From assembly GCA_964579735.1 (NCBI GenBank), contig CAZOHH010000007.1, positions 1 to 47,795 of the forward strand: 47,795 bases of DNA, read 5' to 3'. This document shows positions 24,006 to 31,425 of this stretch, one piece after another. The notes under the pieces are model-generated. The model was not told where the DNA came from and made no database searches. It saw only the letters and a program-made list of their open reading frames with translations. This DNA comes from CAILLO01 sp964579735 (lineage in GTDB: Bacteria > Bacillota > Clostridia > Saccharofermentanales > UBA5734). The position numbers were made by a program, and so were the translations under genes. The first letter of the stretch is position 1, and each line of letters opens with the position of its first letter.

Positions 24006-24929
24006 ATGGCAAGAAGAATACCGGATGAACTGATGTTTCTCGTGAATGCACGTGCTCCCCAGAAATGCAGCGAAGCTTCCGCGGCCGGAAAGGTCTGCAT
24101 CGTGACGGGCGCGACATCGGGCGTTGGGCTGCAAGCCGCCAGACGTCTGGCCAGGGGTGGAGCCACCCTGATCCTTGTCTGCCGGAACCCCGAAAAGGGG
24201 AGAGCGGTCGGAAGGATGATCTCCGACGAGTTCCACGTCCCCGTTGAAGTCATCTTTGCGGATTTCATGCGACTCGAGACCGTCCGTGCGGCAGCGGATG
24301 AAATTCTGGCAAAGCATCCGCGTCTCGACGTGCTGGTCAACAACGCCGGAATGCATTCCACCACGCGATCCTTCACACCGGAAGGTCTCGAGACGGTCCT
24401 GTGCGTGAACCACCTCGCGCCATTCCTGCTGACCCGGTTGCTGCTGCCACGGCTTCTGGAGAGCGGGTCTGCACGGATCATCGACGTCAATTCCGAAGGA
24501 CACCGATTCTGCGCATTCGATCCGGAGGACCTCGGGTGGAAGAAGCGCCATTATACGGGCCTGAAAAGCTATGGCGCCTCCAAGACGGCACAGCTTCTGA
24601 CGGTCTGGGAGTTCGCCGACCGAATCCAGGGAACCGGCACGACGATCATCGCCGCACATCCCGGTGACGTCCGGACGAACATCGGTGGGAACAACGGATG
24701 GCTCTATCGTGGATTCTCGAAACTCGTCACGAACCGCTTTCTCAAGGATGCTTCCCGTTCGGGAGAGGCCATCTACTATCTGGCGGTCGACCCGGAGATG
24801 AGGGGAATCAGTGGCCGCTTCTACCACTTGACGGTCGAGGAGACCCCCATGAAGCACGCCATGGACAGAACTTTGGGAAAGCGCGTTTGGGCAATGAGCT
24901 CCAGGCTGACAGGACTACCTGTCGACTAG
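24006..24929 (+). CDS. short-chain dehydrogenase/reductase
   Basis: The 307-residue protein has a complete SDR core: nucleotide-binding TGATSGVG (about 35-42), NNAG (about 115-118), the catalytic tyrosine and lysine in YGASK (about 189-193) and HPGDVRTNI after the active site. A basic residue at RNP after the second strand suggests NADP(H). It resembles retinol-dehydrogenase-like members that act on long-chain or isoprenoid alcohols and ketones. It is 13 bases from the GNAT-NTF2 gene and probably its partner. The start could be GTG 24003 or ATG 24006; ATG is chosen, but the ribosome binding site is weak. It ends three bases from the stop of the opposing flavoprotein gene. Confidence 0.88.
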   Translation: MARRIPDELMFLVNARAPQKCSEASAAGKVCIVTGATSGVGLQAARRLARGGATLILVCRNPEKGRAVGRMISDEFHVPVEVIFADFMRLETVRAAADEILAKHPRLDVLVNNAGMHSTTRSFTPEGLETVLCVNHLAPFLLTRLLLPRLLESGSARIIDVNSEGHRFCAFDPEDLGWKKRHYTGLKSYGASKTAQLLTVWEFADRIQGTGTTIIAAHPGDVRTNIGGNNGWLYRGFSKLVTNRFLKDASRSGEAIYYLAVDPEMRGISGRFYHLTVEETPMKHAMDRTLGKRVWAMSSRLTGLPVD

Positions 24930-24932
24930 ACG

Positions 24933-26513
24933 TCACCTCGAATGGTGCTTCAGTTCCTTCAGAGCTTGATCCGAGGCAAGCTTGCCGGTCAGGATGGAGA
25001 TCGGCAGACCTGAAGGGCTGAAGGTCCACTGCCCGGCTTGAAAGACATCAGGAACAGGCGTGCGCAGGGAGTGGGCGATCTTCTTCATGCTGCTCACCGC
25101 AGGGACGAAGGGGTTGGTGAACGCCCAACCGGTAATGGCCCCATTGGAGTTGCCGGTCCGTTTCTCGAGCGTCAACGGGGTGGAAACGAAACGGTCGAGG
25201 ACACGATCCTTGAGACCTGCGTACACGGAGGCATCGAGAACGGAAAGAATCCGCTCCTCGCAGAGCCCCTTGAACTCTTCATACCAGCCTTCGTCGGAGA
25301 TCCTGCGGACCAGCGAGTGGTCGAACAACGTGCTGACGATCAGCCCGGTCTTCCCGGCAGGTGCCAGGCTCTTGTCCCTAAGCGATGGGATGGAGATCTC
25401 ATAGGTCGTGAAGTCGAGATAGCGACCGATCCACTCGACCAGCGCCGCACGCTCGGAAGGGGCCGATCCGATCGAGCCGAGACCGACCTTTTGCGGCGTG
25501 TAGAAGAAGTGTGGACTGGAAATCCTGTCGAACACTTCGCCTGCGAGGTCCACTGTCACGTATAGGGTCAGTATGGAGTCCCCTCCCGTCTTGTCGATGA
25601 CCTCGTCACGTCGTGCGGAAACGACCTTCCGGTCGCGGCGCGACGCGAGGGCGTCGATGTCGAGAATGGAATAGAAGTACCTCAGATCGGCGGCCCAGAT
25701 CAGCTTTCCATAACAATAGGTAACACCCTTCGCGTCCGTCACGCGGTGCGCCTGCGGGTCGACGGCGGTAACCGTGCTCCCGGTGCGGATTTCTCCGCCA
25801 TGGGCATGGATGAAGTCGACGAGGGCGTCCACGAGCCGCCCGGTTCCCCCCTTCGGATATCGGTAGTCGAGGTAGAGACTGAAGTAGCTCAGGGCGAAGA
25901 ATGCAGGCGTCTTCTGGAAGAAATGCTGGGCGATCATATCCACGAGAATCGGGTCCGAGGTGAAGTGGCGCAGATAATCTTCGATGGGGGCATTCAATCG
26001 ACCGATTTTCCCGATGGTGGTCAAGTACTTGAACATCCAGGGGAGAAGCGTTTGCTTCAGGTACTCGGGGTCATTCTTCAGATCCATGAAGAGTGGATTG
26101 TCGATACCGTAGAGTACGTCCATATAGATCATGATCCGCTTGATTTCGTCCATGATGGCAGCGATATCGTCGGATCTCTCGGGGAAGAGGCGACTGAGCA
26201 TCGATTGGTAGTCCTTGAGGCTACTTCGATCGACCAATCGGAGGATTTCGCCCTCGATTCCGATGGAGACGGGATTCGGAACGAATTCGACATCGAGTCC
26301 CAGCTGACGCAGCATCGGGTCCACGATGCCGGAGTTCTCGATGGCGCGAATCCCGCCGTCGAAACGGAACCCTTTGAAGTCGAATGAATTGACGAGACCA
26401 CCAGGCGTGTCCTCCTTCTCGAGAACGATGACCGTGCGGCCGGACTTGGCGATATATGCGGCGGATGTGAGACCTGCGATTCCGCCTCCGACGATGACGA
26501 CGTCATGATTCAT
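24933..26513 (-). CDS. phytoene desaturase/CrtISO-like FAD oxidoreductase
   Basis: This 526-residue protein starts with the FAD-binding motif VVIVGGGIAGLTSAAYIAKSG and VLEKEDTPGG (about 33-42), and ends with QAGQWTFSPSGLPISILTGK, the second FAD contact typical of amine-oxidase/CrtI-like enzymes. Relatives saturate, desaturate or isomerise long unsaturated chains, such as carotenoids, retinol or modified fatty acids. It is tail to tail with the SDR gene, three bases apart, which suggests a shared locus rather than one transcript. The start at 26513 is the first that keeps the FAD fold; GGGGGT is the only ribosome binding site candidate. No carotenoid backbone genes are in the window, so carotenoid synthesis is not supported. 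Confidence 0.85.
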   Translation of the reverse strand: MNHDVVIVGGGIAGLTSAAYIAKSGRTVIVLEKEDTPGGLVNSFDFKGFRFDGGIRAIENSGIVDPMLRQLGLDVEFVPNPVSIGIEGEILRLVDRSSLKDYQSMLSRLFPERSDDIAAIMDEIKRIMIYMDVLYGIDNPLFMDLKNDPEYLKQTLLPWMFKYLTTIGKIGRLNAPIEDYLRHFTSDPILVDMIAQHFFQKTPAFFALSYFSLYLDYRYPKGGTGRLVDALVDFIHAHGGEIRTGSTVTAVDPQAHRVTDAKGVTYCYGKLIWAADLRYFYSILDIDALASRRDRKVVSARRDEVIDKTGGDSILTLYVTVDLAGEVFDRISSPHFFYTPQKVGLGSIGSAPSERAALVEWIGRYLDFTTYEISIPSLRDKSLAPAGKTGLIVSTLFDHSLVRRISDEGWYEEFKGLCEERILSVLDASVYAGLKDRVLDRFVSTPLTLEKRTGNSNGAITGWAFTNPFVPAVSSMKKIAHSLRTPVPDVFQAGQWTFSPSGLPISILTGKLASDQALKELKHHSR

Positions 26514-26587
26514 AAGGAGTACCCCCATACTGCGAAGGATAACATGACGAAAAGGAGCAGAACGTGGGAAATGATACGGATCAGGGG

Positions 26588-28060
26588 TCATATCTTCTGG
26601 AAGAGTCCTTGAAAGAAGGCAATGCAGCGGCCGACGTTGTCGATCGTGATGTTCTCGTTGGTGCCGTGGATCTTGCCGAGCTCGTCGTTGTGGATTCGGT
26701 ACGGCGTGAACCGATAGATGTCGGAACATACGGATTCGTATTTACGCGCATCGGTTCCGGCCATGACCAGATAAGGCGTCGCTATGGCTTCCGGATAGAG
26801 CGCATGGACCTGCCGTGCAATCGATCTGAATCCTTCGCATTCGGATGGGGAGATTCGCGAGGGGTTCTCGAGGAGGAGGGGTACGATTTCAATCGGGAGA
26901 CCTTTGAGAGTGTTGCGAAGGTGGGCCATCAGGGTTTCTCCGGTTTCACCGGGCAGGATGCGGAAATTGGCCACGGCGACCGACCTCTGCGGCATGATGT
27001 TGGGTGCGGGACTGCCCAGCGCCATGGTGATGGCGGTTGTCGTTCGCAGCATCGCGCCGCCTACGCGGGATTTCGAGAAGACGGACAGAAACAGTGGTTT
27101 CAAAAGCCAGAGATTGGATAGCACGATACGGTTGATGAGTCCCATCTCAGGACCGATCCTCATGAGGAAATCGCGGACCGGTGCGATGAGCCGCGGTTTC
27201 AAGGGGTTTGATTCAAGGCGGCATAGTGCCTGGGCGAGAATTCCAAGGGACGAGTGCCGGGAGGGCATCGAGGAATGCCCACCGTCGCTTTCAACGGTGA
27301 AACGGATATTGGCGAACCCCTTTTCGCCTAGACCGATCAGGGCGATGGGCTTGCGAACACCCTCCAGGACGCCATCGGCGACGATCCCTCCTTCGTCGAT
27401 CATGAAATCGAAGGAAAGACCCATTGCACGGAAGTATTCGACGATTTTCGAGGCACCTTCGGCGCCTCCGATCTCCTCGTCGTGTCCGAAAGCCAGATAG
27501 ATGTCCCGTGCCGGCGAAAAGCCGGCTGCAAGCAGACGCTCGATGGCTTCGAGTGCGGCGATCTGATGGATCTTCGTGTCGAGGGTTCCACGACCCCACA
27601 CGCGACCGTCGGCGATATCGCCACTGAACGCATCATGTGTCCAGGCGATTTCGGTTCCGGGCTCGACCGGTACCACGTCGCTGTGCGCCGTGATGAGAAT
27701 GGGCTTTCCGGAAGGAGCCGGTTTCGTCGTCCTCCAATGGAACACAAGGCTGAAGTCGTTGACGATGGTCTTTCCGCATTGCGAATGGACAAGGGGGAAC
27801 ATCTCCTCGAGCAGGAGGGCATATCCGCGGAAGGCCTCCATGTCCATCTTCGAACGGTCGATGTCGGAGACCGTTCGAATCTGCACGGCACGAGCGAGCT
27901 TGCCGGCGCCGATAAGGTCGGGGGCAAGCTCGAGCGGATCGCATCTGGGAGAAGTAGCCGGTCGGAATCGCAAGGTCCGCCATGCAATCACGGCGACCAA
28001 GGCGATGATCCCGACGACGAGGACTGCAAGAACTTGAATGGCGATCGACATTCCGGACAT
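26588..28060 (-). CDS. M20-family metallopeptidase, PM20D1/carboxypeptidase-S-like
   Basis: The 490-residue protein has an N-terminal membrane helix (about 5-27) and an M20 catalytic domain with the metal-binding pattern: His in TAHSDVVPV (about 126), Asp in GRGTLDTK, Glu pair in GHDEEIGG and a late His in KIHGTNENI. M20 enzymes cut peptides or N-acyl amino acids with two zinc ions; this subfamily includes carboxypeptidase S and PM20D1. The start at 28060 follows GGAGG on the minus strand. It begins ten bases after a YfcC-family carrier, so the two are one operon and probably serve uptake and breakdown of amino acids or peptides. Confidence 0.88.
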   Translation of the reverse strand: MSGMSIAIQVLAVLVVGIIALVAVIAWRTLRFRPATSPRCDPLELAPDLIGAGKLARAVQIRTVSDIDRSKMDMEAFRGYALLLEEMFPLVHSQCGKTIVNDFSLVFHWRTTKPAPSGKPILITAHSDVVPVEPGTEIAWTHDAFSGDIADGRVWGRGTLDTKIHQIAALEAIERLLAAGFSPARDIYLAFGHDEEIGGAEGASKIVEYFRAMGLSFDFMIDEGGIVADGVLEGVRKPIALIGLGEKGFANIRFTVESDGGHSSMPSRHSSLGILAQALCRLESNPLKPRLIAPVRDFLMRIGPEMGLINRIVLSNLWLLKPLFLSVFSKSRVGGAMLRTTTAITMALGSPAPNIMPQRSVAVANFRILPGETGETLMAHLRNTLKGLPIEIVPLLLENPSRISPSECEGFRSIARQVHALYPEAIATPYLVMAGTDARKYESVCSDIYRFTPYRIHNDELGKIHGTNENITIDNVGRCIAFFQGLFQKI

Positions 28061-28070
28061 GGGAAACCTC

Positions 28071-29546
28071 CTAGAATGGACCGTAATGGATGGCGACTGC
28101 GATGAACAGGAAGGTACAGGCGAGGACGGAGGCCGCAAGCTGAAGTTTCCAGGTCCATTGGAACCACTTCGGGAACGTCACGATCGTGAGCCCGAGGCAG
28201 ATCAGCAGGACAGGGTTTGTCGGATAGAGGACATTGGAGAAGCCGTCCGCGAAACTGAAGGCCAGTACCGACGTCTGACGGGTGATCCCGACGAGCGTGG
28301 ACAGCGGAGCGACCAGAGGCATGATGAGGAAGGCCTTGGCGGAAGAGGAGCCGATGAAGACCTCCAACAGGAGAATCAGGAGATAGATCAGAAGCACCGT
28401 GACGAATGGCGAGGTACCGCCGATCGAACGAGCCACGAAATCGAGGATCGTGTCCATGATTCCGCCATGGCTGATGATGAACTTGACGCTCATGGCCATC
28501 AGGATGAGGACGATGCCTGGCGCGATTCCTGCGGAGCTCGCACCTAGGATGCCGAGGATCCTCTTTCCGCGGAGTCCGGCGATTCGAGCGGCCACGAGGC
28601 TTCCACCGAGGAAAAGCAGGGCGATCAGCGGCAGGGAGAGTTCGGAGAGGAGGGGAAGGAAAAGCCCGCCGACGATGACGGCGAAGACGAGGACGAGGGC
28701 GGCGGAAAAGGTCGAAATGGCCTTGGTGACGCGTCTGCGCTGCTCGATGGATTCGTGGCCGAGCTCCTCCTCAAGTGCATCGAACGAGGCGTATTTCTCG
28801 CGAAGGACCTTGTCCTCCTTGAAGACGAGAGAGCGCTCGGGGTTGCGCTCGATGCGCTTCGCATAACGTACGAGGAAGATCATGAGCAGAGCGTAGTAGG
28901 CGAAGAAGATCAGGATACGGAAGCCGGAGCCGGAATAGAGAGGCAGTCCGGAGATCTTCTGCGTGATGGCGATGGAGAAGGGATTCGTGATCGCGGCGGT
29001 GAAGCCGAAGCAAGAAGCGAGGATGCTCATTCCGAGACCCACGAGGGAATCCCATTTCAAGCAGTAGGCCAGGGCGATCAGGATGGGCACGAGGGCGATG
29101 TTCTCCTCGAAAGTACCGATCAGGGCCCCCATGAGCATGAAGAAGAAGACGACGACGGCGAGGAGGAGATAGCGGACCTTCATGAAGCGTCGGACGATTC
29201 CTGCAATCACGGAAGCAAGGACGCCGCTCTTCTCGAGAAGGGATACGGCGCCGGCCACGGCGAGGATGAAGAAGATGATGACCAGAACCATGGGCGCGTC
29301 GGAACTCCAGAGGACCTCGATCGGGGCCGTGATCCATCGCCATACCGGGTAATCGGGTCTCGCGATCGAATGGTAGGATCCCGGTTGGAGCTGTACACTG
29401 CCGTCGGCGACCATCCAGGAGTCGAAACTGCCGGCTGGGACGACCTGGGTCAGTATGCCGGCGGCGAGCATCAGGATGCCGAGAATGGCGATGGCGGTCA
29501 GGAAGGTGCGCTTGCCGATCCGAATGGTGCTCTCGCTGTTGTCCAT
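28071..29546 (-). CDS. YfcC-family membrane carrier
   Basis: The 491-residue protein has about 12 membrane helices and matches YfcC/C4-dicarboxylate-anaerobic-carrier proteins: VVPAGSFD near the first periplasmic loop, GTFEENIALVPILIALA (about 127-143), SILASCFGFTAAITNPFSIAI and a late SSSAKAFLIMPLVAPL and FSFADGFSNVLYPTNP pair. Members are thought to move amino acids, peptides or short carboxylates with an ion. The start follows GGGAGGA. The M20 peptidase gene follows 10 bases downstream. Its substrate is unknown; an acyl-amino-acid or dipeptide would suit the neighbour. Confidence 0.87.
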   Translation of the reverse strand: MDNSESTIRIGKRTFLTAIAILGILMLAAGILTQVVPAGSFDSWMVADGSVQLQPGSYHSIARPDYPVWRWITAPIEVLWSSDAPMVLVIIFFILAVAGAVSLLEKSGVLASVIAGIVRRFMKVRYLLLAVVVFFFMLMGALIGTFEENIALVPILIALAYCLKWDSLVGLGMSILASCFGFTAAITNPFSIAITQKISGLPLYSGSGFRILIFFAYYALLMIFLVRYAKRIERNPERSLVFKEDKVLREKYASFDALEEELGHESIEQRRRVTKAISTFSAALVLVFAVIVGGLFLPLLSELSLPLIALLFLGGSLVAARIAGLRGKRILGILGASSAGIAPGIVLILMAMSVKFIISHGGIMDTILDFVARSIGGTSPFVTVLLIYLLILLLEVFIGSSSAKAFLIMPLVAPLSTLVGITRQTSVLAFSFADGFSNVLYPTNPVLLICLGLTIVTFPKWFQWTWKLQLAASVLACTFLFIAVAIHYGPF

Positions 29547-29574
29547 GATTTCCTCCCAATGGATTTCACCGTGC

Positions 29575-29580
29575 ATTGTA
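29575..29580 (-). promoter_or_regulatory. possible -10 box of the YfcC-M20 operon
   Basis: TACAAT on the minus strand lies 28 bases before the carrier start. The -35 position falls in the assembly gap, so the promoter cannot be completed. Confidence 0.35.
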
Positions 29581-29599
29581 TGCAATTCTATGGATTCAC

Positions 29600-29699
29600 N
29601 NNNNNNNNNNNNNNNNNNNNNNNNNNNNNNNNNNNNNNNNNNNNNNNNNNNNNNNNNNNNNNNNNNNNNNNNNNNNNNNNNNNNNNNNNNNNNNNNNNN
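29600..29699. other. assembly gap (100 N)
   Basis: Exactly 100 N, the conventional placeholder for a gap of unknown size. The true distance is unknown. The coding region to the right is cut by it, so any part of its 5' half, and possibly whole genes, are missing. Confidence 0.98.
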
Positions 29700-30584
29700 G
29701 GACGTCCACGCGCCGTCGAGGCGCGCCGAGTCGTGAAAGGCGATGAAGTGGCCGTCGGTCGGGGAGAGGACCTTTCGAACGGCGTATTCGTCCACCACGA
29801 GGCCTTCTCCGGTGGAAACGGCAAGGATACGTCCATGGCCTTCGCCTTCAGGACCGGACGCTCCCGCGAGTCCTCCTACTCGCGGGACTACGACGAACTC
29901 TATGATATCCTCCGCTACGAGCGCGATCATGGGTACATCGTCTGGGTACTCGGACCCGCCGTCGCCTTCGACCATGACGCGCGTCGCTCCATGCAGAAAC
30001 TCATCGAGACCGGTTATGCCCACGCCCTGCTCGCGGGCAATGCACTTGCGACCCATGATCTGGAGGCCTGCGTCTTCCAATCCGGTCTCGGCCAGCATAT
30101 CTATACGAAGGAGATCCTATCGGGAGGACACTACCATCACCTCGAGGTGATCAACCGCGTGCGCGAGGCAGGTTCCGTGGCCGCATTCGTGGAACGACAG
30201 GACCTGAAGGACGGCATCATGGCGGCCTGCGTCCGTTCGAAGGTGCCCTATGTCCTTGCTGGCTCCATCCGCGATGACGGACCTCTGCCGGATGTCCTTT
30301 CCGACGCCTATGCCGCCCAGGACGCCATGCGCGCCCACACGCTACAGGCCACGACGGTGATCGCCCTCGCGACCCAGCTCCACACCATCGCGACGGGAAA
30401 CATGACTCCCTCCTGGAGAAACGAGAATGGAGTTCTCCGCCCCGTCTATTTCTATACGGTCGATATTTCCGAATTCGCGGTCAACAAGTTGAGGGATCGT
30501 GGGAGTCTGTCCGTGAACAGCATCGTGACCAATGTGCAGGACTTTCTCGTCCATGCCGCGCGCAGTCTTGGAGTCACTTCCTGA
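29700..30584 (+). CDS. LOR/SDH-type (TIGR00300) ornithine/arginine-catabolic enzyme, C-terminal part
   Basis: The frame runs from the gap edge to TGA 30582-30584 and gives 294 residues of the C-terminal Rossmann-like domain of the LOR/SDH or ArgZ/AgrE group. It contains MAFAFRTGRSRESSYSRDY, ILRYERDHGYIVWVLGPAV, YAHALLAGNALATHDLEA and GGHYHHLEVINRVR, in the family's order. Full proteins of this group are about 400 residues or longer, so the N-terminal part lies in the gap. Known members act as arginine dihydrolase or as ornithine cyclodeaminase-type enzymes, releasing ammonia; which applies depends on the missing half. It overlaps the convergent AlkZ-related gene by 11 bases. Confidence 0.83.
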   Translation, partial: GRPRAVEARRVVKGDEVAVGRGEDLSNGVFVHHEAFSGGNGKDTSMAFAFRTGRSRESSYSRDYDELYDILRYERDHGYIVWVLGPAVAFDHDARRSMQKLIETGYAHALLAGNALATHDLEACVFQSGLGQHIYTKEILSGGHYHHLEVINRVREAGSVAAFVERQDLKDGIMAACVRSKVPYVLAGSIRDDGPLPDVLSDAYAAQDAMRAHTLQATTVIALATQLHTIATGNMTPSWRNENGVLRPVYFYTVDISEFAVNKLRDRGSLSVNSIVTNVQDFLVHAARSLGVTS

Positions 30585-31269
30585 AGTCAGGCACCGGGTG
30601 TCGCGGAATCAGATTCCATCGTAACGAGAGCGCATCCAGATCGAGGTCCGTTCGGAAGGCAGCCGCTGCCTCGAGAATCGCAGAAACGGCTTCCCGACGA
30701 TCCGGACTTCGATCGTCGCCCCACCACGTCTCCGGCACCCATTCCTCCACGCGCGAATAGGCGTTCGAAGGCCAGCCGAAGGGAGCGCCATCCTTTCCCG
30801 TGCGATACTCGCGACCACTTACGGTCAAGTCGAAGGAGCGCTGAAGGGACACGAGGACCGCATCGAGACGTCCTGAATTCTCCCCTGCAAGCCTGCGGAT
30901 CTCCCGGGTGCCGACCCTCGGACGATCCTGGAAGATCTGCCAGACCTTCCAGGCCAATGGAGACAGGAGGCCGTCGTTCCAGCGCTCCTCGATGGAAGCA
31001 AGGTGGAACGCGGCGTAGAAATGCGGATACATGCGCGGCGCCACGAATCCCTTGGTCCCTCCGAGGATGCAGCCATAGGCGAGAAGTTTCTCATCGGCCG
31101 CTCGATCCTTCCAGTCCCAGGGATCCGTCGCGTCGTCGTCGGTATGCCATAGACCGGGGGGAGTCTCGGAAACCAGCGAGGGGAGTCCCGGGATGACCTG
31201 AGAGAGGGACATGAAGCCGAGTTCCTCGACTCGAAAGATGAAATCCTCGTACGTCTCGATCATTCTCAT
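30574..31269 (-). CDS. AlkZ-related winged-helix protein
   Basis: The 231-residue protein matches small cytosolic proteins annotated as AlkZ-related in Bacillota. Typical features are ELGFMSLSQVIPGLPSL (about 16-32), WHTDDDATDPWDWKDR (about 41-56), KLLAYGCILGGTKGFVA and a winged-helix-like middle (about 110-165, including REIRRLAGENSGRLD). AlkZ/YcaQ glycosylases remove crosslinked or bulky bases, but this shorter group has no proven activity, so DNA repair is only a hint. The start follows AAGGAGG. It overlaps the end of the LOR/SDH gene on the other strand, which is unusual and worth checking near an assembly gap. Confidence 0.72.
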   Translation of the reverse strand: MRMIETYEDFIFRVEELGFMSLSQVIPGLPSLVSETPPGLWHTDDDATDPWDWKDRAADEKLLAYGCILGGTKGFVAPRMYPHFYAAFHLASIEERWNDGLLSPLAWKVWQIFQDRPRVGTREIRRLAGENSGRLDAVLVSLQRSFDLTVSGREYRTGKDGAPFGWPSNAYSRVEEWVPETWWGDDRSPDRREAVSAILEAAAAFRTDLDLDALSLRWNLIPRHPVPDFRK

Positions 31270-31425
31270 GGAGTCCTCCTTGTGGACGACCGCAACCCCC
31301 GTGACTTGATTCTACACCAACCCGGCTTTCCGGAGGACTTGCACGTCCGAGAGGGGTGTGCAACACTCGAGGTCGAACAGGCTTGGCGCAGGATCCGACC
31401 TAGCCGAAATCGAAGGAGGACTCCC

